DNA of 64,000 nucleotides, from positions 248,001 to 312,000 of the forward strand of contig NZ_JACYXM010000002.1 in the NCBI RefSeq assembly GCF_014843005.1, in the 5' to 3' direction. Position 1 is the stretch's first letter, and every line of letters starts with the position of its first letter. Source of the DNA: Rhodanobacter sp. DHG33 (GTDB lineage Bacteria; Pseudomonadota; Gammaproteobacteria; Xanthomonadales; Rhodanobacteraceae). The notes beneath the pieces are model-generated. The model worked only from the letters and a program-made list of their open reading frames with translations. It did no database searches and was not told where the DNA came from. Positions 29,380 to 37,913 of this stretch are shown here, piece by piece. A program made the translations under genes and the position numbers.

Positions 29380-30557
29380 GCGGCGTCTCCCAGGATCAGG
29401 CAGGCGTTGTTGCCGCCGAAGGCGAAGGAGTTGCTCATCAGCCGGCGCGGTTTTGCGGCCGGCAAGCACGCGCCCACGTCGACTAAGGACAATGAAGGAA
29501 GGCTCGGATCGGCGTGGCCATCCCAGCGCTGCGGCGGCAGCCGCCCGTCGTGGAGGCTGAGCCAGCAGAAGGCCGCTTCCAACGCGCCCGCGGCGGCCAG
29601 TGTGTGGCCGGTCAGCGACTTGGTGGACGAGCAGGGCACGCCGTGCGGGAACACCGTGGCTACCGCCGGCGCTTCCATCGCGTCGTTGTGCGTGGTGGCC
29701 GTGCCGTGCAGGTTGAGGTAGTCGATCTGCGGAGCGTCGAGCCGCGCCTCGGCCAGCGCATGGCGCATCGCCGCCATGGCGCCGTGGCCTGCGGGATCGG
29801 GCGAGGACATGTGGTGCGCATCCGAACTCGAACCGGTGCCGAGCAATTGCACGGCGCCGCGTTCGCGCGTCATCAGGAACAGGGCGGCAGCCTCGCCGAT
29901 GTTGATGCCGCGCCGCTCGTGCGAGAACGGGTTGCACGGCGCGGGATCCATCGCGCCGAGCGCGTGGAAGCCGTTGAGCGGCAGCCGCGCGAGCGTGTCC
30001 ACGCCGCCGCAGATCACGGCGTCGCAGAGGCCGGCCTGCAACAGTCGTTGCGCGCTGATGATGGCGCGCGCGCCGGCGGTGCAGGCGGTGGAGATGACGT
30101 AGCAGGGGCCGTCCAGCTCCAGCCATTCGGCAAGGAACTCGGCAGGGCCGGCCAATTCCTGGTGCTCGTAACGGTAATCCGCGGGCCATGCCCCTTCGCT
30201 GCGCTGCGCGGCGAGGCCATGAGTGGCCTCCTCGATGCCGCCGGTGCTGGTGCCTAGCACCACGCCGATGCGCCCGTTGCCGTATCTCGACATGGCCGCC
30301 CGGATGTCCGCCTCGATTTCCTGGGCCGCGGCCAGCAGCAGGCGGTTGCAGCGGTTGTCGCGGGCAACTGCCAGTGTCGCGGGAATGGGCGGCAGCGGGA
30401 TGCGCACGGCGCCCAGTGGCGGAGCATGGCCGGGAATCCAGCCGGCCTCGTCGCGCAGTCCGCGGCTGTCGCCGGCGAACAGCGCTTCGGCCACCGCCGC
30501 CTTGCCGGCGCCCAGCGTGCAGACCAGCCCCAGCGCATTGAGGAAAATCCCGCTCAT
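29376..30557 (-). CDS. 3-oxoacyl-ACP synthase, ApeO-like ketosynthase
   Basis: 393 residues with the complete KAS I/II triad: Cys159 in ISTACTAGAR, His in HGTATTHND and His in KSLTGHTLAAAG. NSFAFGGNNACLI closes the protein. It should condense malonyl-ACP with the growing polyene; in known systems ApeO pairs with a chain-length factor. ATGA overlaps join it to the methyltransferase upstream and the dehydratase downstream. Confidence 0.88.
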   Translation of the reverse strand: MSGIFLNALGLVCTLGAGKAAVAEALFAGDSRGLRDEAGWIPGHAPPLGAVRIPLPPIPATLAVARDNRCNRLLLAAAQEIEADIRAAMSRYGNGRIGVVLGTSTGGIEEATHGLAAQRSEGAWPADYRYEHQELAGPAEFLAEWLELDGPCYVISTACTAGARAIISAQRLLQAGLCDAVICGGVDTLARLPLNGFHALGAMDPAPCNPFSHERRGINIGEAAALFLMTRERGAVQLLGTGSSSDAHHMSSPDPAGHGAMAAMRHALAEARLDAPQIDYLNLHGTATTHNDAMEAPAVATVFPHGVPCSSTKSLTGHTLAAAGALEAAFCWLSLHDGRLPPQRWDGHADPSLPSLSLVDVGACLPAAKPRRLMSNSFAFGGNNACLILGDAA

Positions 30558-31273
30558 GCGTGCAGCGGCCTGCGCGCGGCCACGTTCACCAGGGTTTCCT
30601 CGCGTTGGCCGGGTGGCGGCGGCGCGCGCAGGCCCCAGCGTTCCAGCAATCCGAAATCCTTCGAGCGGCTCCACCACAGGTAGGGCAGCGAAACGTTCGC
30701 GTCGCCGAACTGGAAGCCCTGCATGCGCAGCATGTCCAGGTAACCCTCGGCGCTTTTCTGCACGTGCATGGGGTGGCGGAAGAACCAGCGGATCACCCAG
30801 GTGTCGATATAGGCCTTGGTGGATTCGGCGAACAGCAGCCAGCCGCCGGGTTTCAATACCCGCCAGAACTCGGCCAGCGCACGCTCCTGCTCGACGAGGT
30901 GGTGGAAAGTCTGATGGCAGAACAGCACGTCCACGCTGGCGTCGGGAAGATCGATGTGCGCGCAGTCGGAGGCGATCAGCTCCGCGTCGATGCCTTCGCG
31001 TTCCGCCTCGTTGCGCGACAGCGCCAGGCTGTGCGGATCGGCGTCCAGTCCGATCAGCCGGTCGGGAGCGAAGGCCGCCTGCAGCATGCGGAACGACTTG
31101 CCCTGGCCGCAGCCGGCATCGAGCAGCACGCCGCCGCGCGGCAGCGGTTCGCCGATCAGGCGCTTCAGGTCGTTGATCGCCACGCGCAGCACGTGGTGCT
31201 GCCACGTATGGGTGGCGAGGAAGCGGAAACCGATGCGGGTTTCTTCGACGTAGGTGGGGCTGGCGTAGTTCAT
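30554..31273 (-). CDS. SAM-dependent methyltransferase
   Basis: 239 residues. Class I SAM motifs: VLLDAGCGQGKSFRML (motif I), LIGLDADPHSLALS (acidic strand 2 end), VDVLFCHQTFHHL and ALAEFWRVLKPGGWLLFAES. The tail after residue 165 is specific and contains LPYLWWSRSKDFGLLERWG. Methylation of the aromatic head group or other end of the polyene is the expected role by analogy with ApeB. It starts in a four-base overlap with a 38-codon open frame and ends in a four-base overlap with the next ketosynthase. Confidence 0.85.
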   Translation of the reverse strand: MNYASPTYVEETRIGFRFLATHTWQHHVLRVAINDLKRLIGEPLPRGGVLLDAGCGQGKSFRMLQAAFAPDRLIGLDADPHSLALSRNEAEREGIDAELIASDCAHIDLPDASVDVLFCHQTFHHLVEQERALAEFWRVLKPGGWLLFAESTKAYIDTWVIRWFFRHPMHVQKSAEGYLDMLRMQGFQFGDANVSLPYLWWSRSKDFGLLERWGLRAPPPPGQREETLVNVAARRPLHA

Positions 31274-31386
31274 GGCGCTTCGTCGGAAATGCGGCCGTCG
31301 AGGGCCGCCACAGGATGCTCACGCCGGTGGGCGGGCGCTGGGAATGCGGATGCGCGGATGGCCGTCCGTTCGATTTTCGCGATCAC
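31270..31386 (-). CDS. Possible 38-residue coupled small ORF
   Basis: A GTG-started frame of 38 codons fills the gap between the thioesterase and the methyltransferase. Its GTGA overlaps the thioesterase stop, and its TGA overlaps the methyltransferase ATG, both by four bases, just as the real genes around it do. The product would be basic and Ala/Pro-rich (AIRASAFPAPAHRREHPV) with no membrane segment. No family is recognised. The coupling at both ends is the only evidence, so it could be a translated spacer without a functional product. Confidence 0.4.
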   Translation of the reverse strand: MIAKIERTAIRASAFPAPAHRREHPVAALDGRISDEAP

Positions 31387-31820
31387 GGATGGGCTCCTGA
31401 AATACAGCGCTCCACGGCGTCGGTGAACACCGTCGGCGAGACCAGCTGCATGACGCCGTCGGCCAGGTTCACCGCCACCTGCACGGTGCTGGCGCGGGTG
31501 AGGCGTTCGCCGGTGGCGGCATCGGTGATGACGTAGTGGATCTTCAGGCGGTTCTGCCATTCGACGAGGCCGGCGCGCACGACGAGGAGCTGGCCGAAGC
31601 GCGCGGCGCGCGCATAGCGCAATTGCAGGTCGATCACCGGCCACGCGTAACCGGCCGCCTTCATGTCGGCATAGTTGTGGCCGATGCGGTCGAGCAGGGC
31701 GCAGCGGGCGACCTCCAGGTATTTCACGTAGTGGCCGTGCCACACCACGTCCATCGAATCGACGTCGAAGAACGGCACCACGACCTCGACGTCCGCGTGC
31801 AGTACGCCAGCGCTACGCAT
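31383..31820 (-). CDS. YbgC-like acyl thioesterase (4HBT hotdog)
   Basis: 145 residues from the ATG at 31820, with an alternative ATG nine bases earlier. The signature FFDVDSMDVVWHGHYVKYLE contains the catalytic Asp and the HxxYxxxxE pattern of 4-hydroxybenzoyl-CoA/YbgC thioesterases. It may release or edit acyl chains on the carrier proteins, as ApeK-like enzymes are thought to do. Its start overlaps the end of the acyltransferase gene. Confidence 0.85.
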   Translation of the reverse strand: MRSAGVLHADVEVVVPFFDVDSMDVVWHGHYVKYLEVARCALLDRIGHNYADMKAAGYAWPVIDLQLRYARAARFGQLLVVRAGLVEWQNRLKIHYVITDAATGERLTRASTVQVAVNLADGVMQLVSPTVFTDAVERCISGAHP

Positions 31821-32766
31821 CGGCGGCATCCCAGTACGGATAGAAATTGAACCACTGCTGCGGCGCCAGCAGGCACCACTCGGCGAGGCGGTCGGCGTAA
31901 CGCTGCGCCCATTGGGCGATGGTCGCATCGCGCTGGCCGCGCGCCCAGGCGGGGGCATCGAGGAAACGTTCCAGTCGGATTTCGTATTGGCCGGCGATCT
32001 TCAGGCAGCACATCAGGTTCACCGGGCAGCCGAGCAGGCCGGCCAGCAGCCAGGGCCCCTGCGCGAACGGGGCGGGGCGGCCGAGGAAATCCACGGTGGC
32101 GCGGCGGCCTTCGTGCAGGGGCACGCGGTCGCCGGCCATCGCCAGCCATTCGCCGCGCTCCAGCCGCTGCGAAAGGTCGAGCATCAGCGCGGCATCCAGT
32201 TCGCTGACCTGGATCAGCCGCATGCGCTGCTCGCCGGCCTCGCCGAGCAGGCGGTTGAGGTGGGCGACATGGTGTGTGTGCACCAGCACGTTCAGCGGCA
32301 CCTGCTCGCCGAGTTCGGCCAGCGCGCGGCACACGTCGAGGTTGCCGAGATGGGTGCCCACCAGCAGCTGTCCGCGGCCGCCGTGGCGGCTGGCCAGCAG
32401 CTGCGCGCGCAGACCGTCGGGATCGAGTACGCGCACCTGCTCGAATCGCAATGCGCCCCGCCACACGTCGAGACGGTCCAGCAGGCACTCGGCGAAGGCC
32501 ATGAACTGCGCGAACACGCGCCGTGGCGTGGGGCGCAACTCGGTACGCCCGCTCCATGCAGCGAGATGCTGCAGGTAGTCGCTGATGCTGCGCCGGGCGC
32601 GACGCCCGGTGAGGAAGAAGTACAGCACGATCAGGTGCAGCAGCGGCGACAGCAGGCGGCGTCCGCAATGGCGCGCCGCGAAGGCGGTGAAGCGCATCAG
32701 CAGCAGGTTGCCGCGCTCGCGCTGCGCGGACCAGTGCCGTGGCGTGGCGAGTTGCGCTTCGCTCAT
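31813..32766 (-). CDS. LpxL/HtrB-like acyltransferase
   Basis: 317 residues. An N-terminal membrane helix (LLSPLLHLIVLYFFLTG) precedes the catalytic HX4D motif GTHLGNLDVCRAL, and the later FLGRPAPFAQGPW segment matches the lipid A acyltransferase family. In this cluster it probably transfers the finished polyene acyl chain to a lipid or sugar acceptor at the inner membrane. It is joined by four-base overlaps to the dehydratase upstream and lies within a coupled series. Confidence 0.85.
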   Translation of the reverse strand: MSEAQLATPRHWSAQRERGNLLLMRFTAFAARHCGRRLLSPLLHLIVLYFFLTGRRARRSISDYLQHLAAWSGRTELRPTPRRVFAQFMAFAECLLDRLDVWRGALRFEQVRVLDPDGLRAQLLASRHGGRGQLLVGTHLGNLDVCRALAELGEQVPLNVLVHTHHVAHLNRLLGEAGEQRMRLIQVSELDAALMLDLSQRLERGEWLAMAGDRVPLHEGRRATVDFLGRPAPFAQGPWLLAGLLGCPVNLMCCLKIAGQYEIRLERFLDAPAWARGQRDATIAQWAQRYADRLAEWCLLAPQQWFNFYPYWDAADA

Positions 32767-33122
32767 TCGCCAGTCTCCAGCACGAGGCGTCCCGACGAGA
32801 AGGTGTCGTCGCCATCCCGATAGGCGAAGTGCAGCTTGCTGCGCGCGCGGTCGAAACGCAGTGCCAAGGTCACGCGGCTGCCCGGCTGCAGCAGGCGCTG
32901 GAACTTCAGCGCCTCCATCTCGCGGCAGTGCGGCGGCGTGCCGAGGCGCGAGGCGGCCAGTCGAAGTGCCCAGGCGACCTGCACCACGCCGGGCAGCACC
33001 GGGGCCTGCGGGAAATGGCCAGGGAAATAATCCAGATCCGCCGGCACGGCGAGACGCAGCGTGCATTCGTCGCCGTCGCGCTGCTCGTCGATGACCGCGG
33101 GATCGAGGCGGCGCGTATTCAT
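32763..33122 (-). CDS. Hotdog-fold dehydratase, ApeI-like
   Basis: 119 residues. DYFPGHFPQAPVLPGVVQVA is the FabZ-type signature, with the active His kept. The Glu expected a few residues on in FabA/FabZ is not seen at that position (QVAWALRLA). The partner at 28912-29379 keeps a Glu in its VELMAQ segment, which fits a heterodimeric dehydratase like ApeI:ApeP. Overlaps by four bases with both neighbours. Confidence 0.82.
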   Translation of the reverse strand: MNTRRLDPAVIDEQRDGDECTLRLAVPADLDYFPGHFPQAPVLPGVVQVAWALRLAASRLGTPPHCREMEALKFQRLLQPGSRVTLALRFDRARSKLHFAYRDGDDTFSSGRLVLETGE

Positions 33123-33664
33123 GCCTTGGCCCGCAGCCGCTTGCGCAGCAGCCATTCGCCCACGAACAGCGGGCCCATGATGAAGTACACGAGCAGGCCG
33201 TTGTACAGCGTCCACCATTTCAGCGGCGCCCACAGCGTGAGCGCGGCGGACATGCCGGCGTTGAATACGAAGAAGCCCACCCAGACCCAGGTGACCTTGC
33301 GCGTGTAGGGAATCGCCGCGTCCGGCAGATCCGGCTCGCGCACGCGGGCGATGCGCTCCACCAAGGGCGGCCCATAGACCAGGCTGAGCCCGAACGTGAG
33401 CAGCAGGAACAGGCTGATGAGGGTGGGGTACCAGCGCAGCAGCGCGGATTCGCCGCTGACGCCCAGCAGCGCGCAATAGGCCAGCGCCACGACCAGCATC
33501 CAGCGCCCGCCCGGTTCGCGCAGCAGGAACGGCGCGCGCAGCAGCCATGCCGCCGCCAAGACCAGCGCGAACACGGGCGGCGGCACCGTTTCCATGCCGA
33601 AGTAGACCAGGAACGGATACAGGATGCCGATCAACGGCAGCAGGATTTTGATCAGTGCGCGCAT
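33119..33664 (-). CDS. Polytopic membrane protein (COG4648-like)
   Basis: 181 residues with about six membrane segments. It includes the pattern LLRWYPTLISLFLLLTFGLS followed by PPLVERIAR, and later TRKVTWVWVGFFVFN and YNGLLVYFIMGPLFVGEW. Proteins of this group recur in aryl-polyene clusters, and their role is not defined; a scaffold or transport function at the inner membrane is a guess. Start and stop overlap neighbours by a few bases. Confidence 0.8.
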   Translation of the reverse strand: MRALIKILLPLIGILYPFLVYFGMETVPPPVFALVLAAAWLLRAPFLLREPGGRWMLVVALAYCALLGVSGESALLRWYPTLISLFLLLTFGLSLVYGPPLVERIARVREPDLPDAAIPYTRKVTWVWVGFFVFNAGMSAALTLWAPLKWWTLYNGLLVYFIMGPLFVGEWLLRKRLRAKA

Positions 33665-33936
33665 GCGGCCTGCTGGCTGGCGACGAAGGCGGCGAGGCTG
33701 GCCACGGTGGCGAAATGGCGGCGCGCGTCCCGATCGTCCGAGGCGATGCGGATGTCGTAGCGCTTCTGCAGCGCCAGCGCCAGTTCCAGCGCGTCCACGG
33801 AATCCAGACCCAGCCCTTCGCCGAACAGCGGCTGTTGCGGAGGGATGTCGGCGGCCTGCAGGTCTTCCAGGTTCAGCGTGTCGATGATGAGCTGGGCGAT
33901 CTCCTGCTCCAGCGCGGCGTGGGTCGAGGCGTTCAC
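33652..33936 (-). CDS. Acyl carrier protein 2 of the aryl-polyene cluster
   Basis: 94 residues from a GTG that overlaps the acyltransferase stop (GTGA). The phosphopantetheine site is GEGLGLDSVDALEL with Ser46. It would carry intermediates during polyene extension. Two carriers are usual in these clusters (ApeE and ApeF types); the other is at 41657-41926. It overlaps the start of the membrane protein gene by 13 bases. Confidence 0.9.
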   Translation of the reverse strand: MNASTHAALEQEIAQLIIDTLNLEDLQAADIPPQQPLFGEGLGLDSVDALELALALQKRYDIRIASDDRDARRHFATVASLAAFVASQQAACAH

Positions 33937-34724
33937 GGGGTGGCGAGCTCCCTGAGGAAGAGTTGGTGCAGGTGGTCGTTGAGGCGGCGCGAGGCGATCG
34001 GCATGGGCGCGTCGGCGTTGAAGAGTGCGGGGTCGATGTCGGTACCCACGCGCAGCCGGGCACGGAAGCGGCAGTGCGGAATGCGGTACCACGGCGTGCC
34101 CTTGGTCAGGGTGGGCGGGTCGATGTCGATGAATACCGGCGTCACCGTGCGTGCGCCGCGCAGTGCGATGGCCGCCGCGCCGCGGTGGAATTGCGGCGGC
34201 CGGCCGGGCACGGTGCGCGTGCCTTCGGGGAACACGATCAGGCATTGGCCTTCGCGCAGCACGTCGGCGGCGCGTTCCAGCATCTCCATGCTGCCGTCGT
34301 TGCCGATGTACTGCGCGGTGCGCACCGGACCGCGCGTGCAGGGGTTGTCGAACAGCCCCTGCTTCACCACGCAGTTCGCGTCGCGGATCTGCGAAATCAG
34401 GAACACCACGTCGATCAGCGAGGGATGGTTGGCCACGACCAGCTGGCCGGGGCGGCCCAGGCGGTCGGCGCCGTCGATCACGAAGTCCAGCACGCGCGTG
34501 CGGTACATGAACTGCACGTGCAGCCAGAACGCCCTGCTGATGGCGGCGCGTGCGCGTCGGCGCTGCTCCAGCGCGGTGCCGGGCAGGCAGCCGAGCAGGG
34601 GCAGGATCAGCACGCGCAGCAGCAGGCCGCCCAGCCCGAACAGCACGAAGCTGGCGCCGGTGGCCAGCAGCCGCCAGGCCCAGAAATCGCGGCGAAAGTT
34701 CACCGGGTGCGTTGCCAGTTCCAT
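33933..34724 (-). CDS. 1-acylglycerol-3-phosphate-like acyltransferase (PlsC family)
   Basis: 263 residues from ATG 34724, which has GGAAGA seven bases ahead; an ATG at 34739 adds five residues but lacks such a site. A membrane helix (SFVLFGLGGLLLRVLILPLL) precedes HX4D in VVANHPSLIDVVF, and VFPEGTRTVPG is the second family motif. It probably joins the polyene to a glycerol or sugar lipid. The start lies within the chain-length-factor gene (25-base overlap) and the stop overlaps the ACP start. Confidence 0.87.
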   Translation of the reverse strand: MELATHPVNFRRDFWAWRLLATGASFVLFGLGGLLLRVLILPLLGCLPGTALEQRRRARAAISRAFWLHVQFMYRTRVLDFVIDGADRLGRPGQLVVANHPSLIDVVFLISQIRDANCVVKQGLFDNPCTRGPVRTAQYIGNDGSMEMLERAADVLREGQCLIVFPEGTRTVPGRPPQFHRGAAAIALRGARTVTPVFIDIDPPTLTKGTPWYRIPHCRFRARLRVGTDIDPALFNADAPMPIASRRLNDHLHQLFLRELATP

Positions 34725-35446
34725 CGGCGTGTCTTCCATGTGTGTTCGAAAGCGGTTTCGTGCGTGAGCAGGGCGCGCAGGAAATTCAGCGCATGCGGCA
34801 GCGCACAGGGCGAGTCGCCCCGTGCACGGTCGAGCCGCAGTTGCCAGTGATCCCCCGTGGGCGTTTCCATGGTTGCGTCGAGCTTCCCCAATCGCAGGGC
34901 CACAGCATAGGAGAAGGGCACGTCCGCGATCCATGGCGCGTAGGTGGGCGGCGGCAGTTCCTCGGCCACCACCATCAGGGCGGACGATGCGCCGGCATCC
35001 AATTGCAGCGCGGCTTCCAGCACGGCGTGCTCGAAAGTGTCCGCTTCGCCGGCGATGGCCGAGGACTCGCCGCGCTGGCCGCGCAGGATCGACCATTGGC
35101 CCGCGATGGCGTTGTGCACCGAAAGCCCGAAGCGGGTAGGCGACAGCGGCTGCCGCTCGACGATGTCGGAAAGCAGGGTGAGCGTCTGCGATGTTTCGCC
35201 ATGGCGCGAGCCGAACACGAAGGGCAGCTGCTCGTCCTCGCCGCACAGCGGCCACGCGGTTTCCAGCGTCATCCGCGCCAGCCGGCTCAGGCGGCGGCGC
35301 GGCAAGGGGGGAAGGAAGGCGCAGGACGGTTGCGTCTGCGCGTCATCGGGCATGACGCGCGGCGACTGCGCCCAGGTCTGCCAGTCGTCGGCGCTTTCCA
35401 GTCCCGGCGCCCATGCGCGCCAGCCTTCGAGGCGGAACGCGATCAC
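34700..35446 (-). CDS. Chain-length-factor-like ketosynthase N-terminal domain protein (ApeC-like)
   Basis: 248 residues from a GTG overlapping the ketosynthase stop (GTGA). The pattern ARMTLETAWPLCGE, then FVFGSRHGETSQTLTLLSDI and FGLSVHNAIAGQWSI matches the ketoacyl-synthase-like domain (PF13723) found in aryl-polyene clusters. The region equivalent to the ketosynthase active site has no Cys in the right context, so it should pair with a true ketosynthase and help set chain length, as ApeC does with ApeO. The pairing here is inferred. Confidence 0.8.
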   Translation of the reverse strand: MIAFRLEGWRAWAPGLESADDWQTWAQSPRVMPDDAQTQPSCAFLPPLPRRRLSRLARMTLETAWPLCGEDEQLPFVFGSRHGETSQTLTLLSDIVERQPLSPTRFGLSVHNAIAGQWSILRGQRGESSAIAGEADTFEHAVLEAALQLDAGASSALMVVAEELPPPTYAPWIADVPFSYAVALRLGKLDATMETPTGDHWQLRLDRARGDSPCALPHALNFLRALLTHETAFEHTWKTRRWNWQRTR

Positions 35447-36690
35447 GCTGCGGCCTCCTCGACGCGCCGGAACAACAGCGCAGCGCAACTGCCGCCGAAG
35501 CCGTGGCTGGCGCTTAGCGCCGCGTCGACGCGTTGCTCGCGATTCGCTGCCAGCAGTGGGGCATCGGCGAAATCGGGATCGACGTCGTCCAGCGGCGCGC
35601 CTGCGGCGAGGAAACCGCGTTGCAGCATCAGCAGGCAGGCGATGGCGTCCAGCGCCCCGGCCGCGCCGGGAGCGTGGCCGATCAGCCCCTTGACCGAGGA
35701 CAGCGGCGGCACCGGCGCGTTGCGCGCGGCGAAGACGGCGCGGATGGCCTGCCACTCGGCGAGGTCGCCCTGCGTGCCGCAGGCATGCGCGTTGACGTAG
35801 CCGGGCAGCGTGCCCGCGCGATCCACTGCCTGGCCCAGCGCACGGGCGATGCCCTCGGCGCCGGAGCCGACCATGCTGGCGGCGTCGGTGGCGCTGCCGT
35901 AGCCGGCGAGCTCCGCCAGGATAGGGGCGCCCCGTTCGCGCGCGTGTTCCAGCGATTCCAGCACCAACACGCCGGCACCGGCGGCCAGCACGAAGCCATC
36001 GCGTTCGCGATGGAACGGACGCGAGGCCCGCATCGGATCGGGTTGCGGCGACAGCGCGCCCATGGCATCGAACCACATCGCCGTGCTCGGGTGCAGTTCC
36101 TCGGCGCCTCCCGCGATGGCCACGGTCTGCCGGCCGCACTGGATCAGCTCCATCGCTTGGCCGATCGCATGCGCGCTGCTGGTGCAGGCCGAACTGAGCG
36201 TGTAACTGGTGCCGCCGATGCCGTAGGCATGGGCAAGGCTGGCGGACAGTGCACCGCTCATGCCGCGCGGCACCGTGAAGGGCGACACCTTGGCGATGCC
36301 TCGCCGGCGATGGTGGTCCAGCGCTTCCTCGTGCTCGCTGAGTGCCGCGCCGCCGCCCAGCACGAGGCAGCAGTCGGCTGCCGCAAGCCGCTCGGATGGC
36401 AGCCCGGCCTGTGCCAGCGCTTCGTTCGTGGCATGCCACGCATAGCGCGCGGGTGCAGCCAGGAAGCGGCGCAGTTTGCGCGGCGGTTCCGGTTGCAGGA
36501 TGTCGGCATCCACCGGGCCACCGACCTGGCCGCGCATGCCGAGCGCGGCGAAGGCATCGATGCGGTGCAGGCCGTGGCGGCGCTCGCGCAATGCGCCAAG
36601 CAGCGCCGAGGTGCCCGCGCCCACGCAGCTCACCGCACCCATGCCGGTGACCACCACGCGCGGCAGGCCGTTGGCGTCGCGCAGCCGCAT
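35443..36690 (-). CDS. 3-oxoacyl-ACP synthase, second full-length ketosynthase
   Basis: 415 residues; VVVTGMGAVSCVGAGTSALL is the typical head. The triad is Cys169 in SSACTSSAHAIGQ, His in NAHACGTQGD and His in GLIGHAPGAAGALDA. The first His sits in HACGTQ rather than HGTGT, which is atypical and may mark a specialised synthase. The start overlaps the preceding ketosynthase stop by one base (TGATG). Confidence 0.87.
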   Translation of the reverse strand: MRLRDANGLPRVVVTGMGAVSCVGAGTSALLGALRERRHGLHRIDAFAALGMRGQVGGPVDADILQPEPPRKLRRFLAAPARYAWHATNEALAQAGLPSERLAAADCCLVLGGGAALSEHEEALDHHRRRGIAKVSPFTVPRGMSGALSASLAHAYGIGGTSYTLSSACTSSAHAIGQAMELIQCGRQTVAIAGGAEELHPSTAMWFDAMGALSPQPDPMRASRPFHRERDGFVLAAGAGVLVLESLEHARERGAPILAELAGYGSATDAASMVGSGAEGIARALGQAVDRAGTLPGYVNAHACGTQGDLAEWQAIRAVFAARNAPVPPLSSVKGLIGHAPGAAGALDAIACLLMLQRGFLAAGAPLDDVDPDFADAPLLAANREQRVDAALSASHGFGGSCAALLFRRVEEAAA

Positions 36691-37913
36691 CAGGCGAGTG
36701 CCTTGAAGATCAGCGAGGTGTTGATGCCGCCGAATGCGAAGTTGTTGTTCATCACCACGTCGGTGGCGATGGCGCGGCCGGCGCCAGTGAGATAGTCGAG
36801 TTCGGCGCAGTCGCCTGCGCGTTCGTCGAGGTTGAGCGTGGGCGCGAACCAGCCCGAGCGCATCATCGCGATGGCCCACCACGATTCCAGCGCGCCACAG
36901 GCGCCCAGCGTGTGGCCCACGTAGCTCTTCATCGCACTGACGGGCACGCGCGTGCCGAGCACGTCGGCGGTGGCGTGGCTTTCGGCCACGTCGCCGCGGT
37001 CGGTGGCGGTGCCGTGGGCGCTGGCGTAGCCGATGGCGCTGGCCGGCAGCTGCGCGTCTTCCAGCGCCAGGCGCATCGCCATCGCCATCGTTTCGGCGGT
37101 GGGCTGGGTGATGTGCGCGCCATCGGAGTTGCAGCCGAAGCCGATCACCTCGGCGTGGATCGTGGCGCCGCGCGCCTTGGCGTGTTCGTATTCTTCGAGG
37201 ACCAGCGTGGTGGCGCCTTCGCCGACGACGAGGCCGTCACGCTTGGCGTCGAATGGACGCGGCGTGAGCTGCGGTTCGTCGTTGCGCGTGCTGGTGGCGA
37301 ACAGCGTGTCGAACACCGCGGCGCCGGGGCCGGAGAGTTCCTCCGCGCCGCCGCACAGCATCAGCTTTTGCTTGCCGTAGCGGATCGCCTCGTAGCCGTA
37401 GCCGATCGCCTGGCTGCCCGAGGTGCATGCGCTGGAGGTGGGGATGACGCGTCCCTTGAGGCCGAAGAACACGCCCACGTTCACGGCCGTGGTGTGCGCC
37501 ATCATCTGGATGTAGCTGGTGGCGGTGACGCCGTGCATGGAGCCGGTGTCCAGCATGCGCCCCATCACGCGTACCGGTTCCACACTGCCGCCGGAAGAGC
37601 CGTAGGCCACGCCCATACGACCGTCGCGGATGGAGGCGTCATCGGCGAGGCCGGCGTCGCGCAGGGCATGCTCGCTGGCGGCTACCGCGAACTGCGAGAC
37701 GCGGCCCATCGAGCGGGTTTTCTGGCGTGGCCACGGCGGCAGCACGAAGTCGTCCACCGGGCATCCGAGGCGGCCGTTCAATGCGTCGAAGTAATCCCAT
37801 TCGTGCATGCGCCGCACGGCATTGCGGCCTTCGCGCAGGCGCGCGGAGATGCTGGCCCAGTCGTGGCCCAGCGGCGTGATGCCGCCCATGCCGGTGACGA
37901 CGACGCGTTTCAT
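36690..37913 (-). CDS. 3-oxoacyl-ACP synthase II, ApeR-like
   Basis: 407 residues and FabF-like throughout: VVVTGMGGITPLG, catalytic Cys163 in PTSSACTSGSQ, ASAHGTATDRGD and KSYVGHTLGACGALE, and NNNFAFGGINTSLIF at the end. In known systems ApeR is proposed to make the first condensation onto the aromatic starter. It starts within a four-base overlap with the MMPL exporter gene stop. Confidence 0.9.
   Translation of the reverse strand: MKRVVVTGMGGITPLGHDWASISARLREGRNAVRRMHEWDYFDALNGRLGCPVDDFVLPPWPRQKTRSMGRVSQFAVAASEHALRDAGLADDASIRDGRMGVAYGSSGGSVEPVRVMGRMLDTGSMHGVTATSYIQMMAHTTAVNVGVFFGLKGRVIPTSSACTSGSQAIGYGYEAIRYGKQKLMLCGGAEELSGPGAAVFDTLFATSTRNDEPQLTPRPFDAKRDGLVVGEGATTLVLEEYEHAKARGATIHAEVIGFGCNSDGAHITQPTAETMAMAMRLALEDAQLPASAIGYASAHGTATDRGDVAESHATADVLGTRVPVSAMKSYVGHTLGACGALESWWAIAMMRSGWFAPTLNLDERAGDCAELDYLTGAGRAIATDVVMNNNFAFGGINTSLIFKALA

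Noticed and set aside
31270-31743. 157-codon frame over the thioesterase gene
   Set aside because: Most is an Arg-rich shadow of the thioesterase; only the last 38 codons from the GTG at 31386 are kept as a possible small gene.
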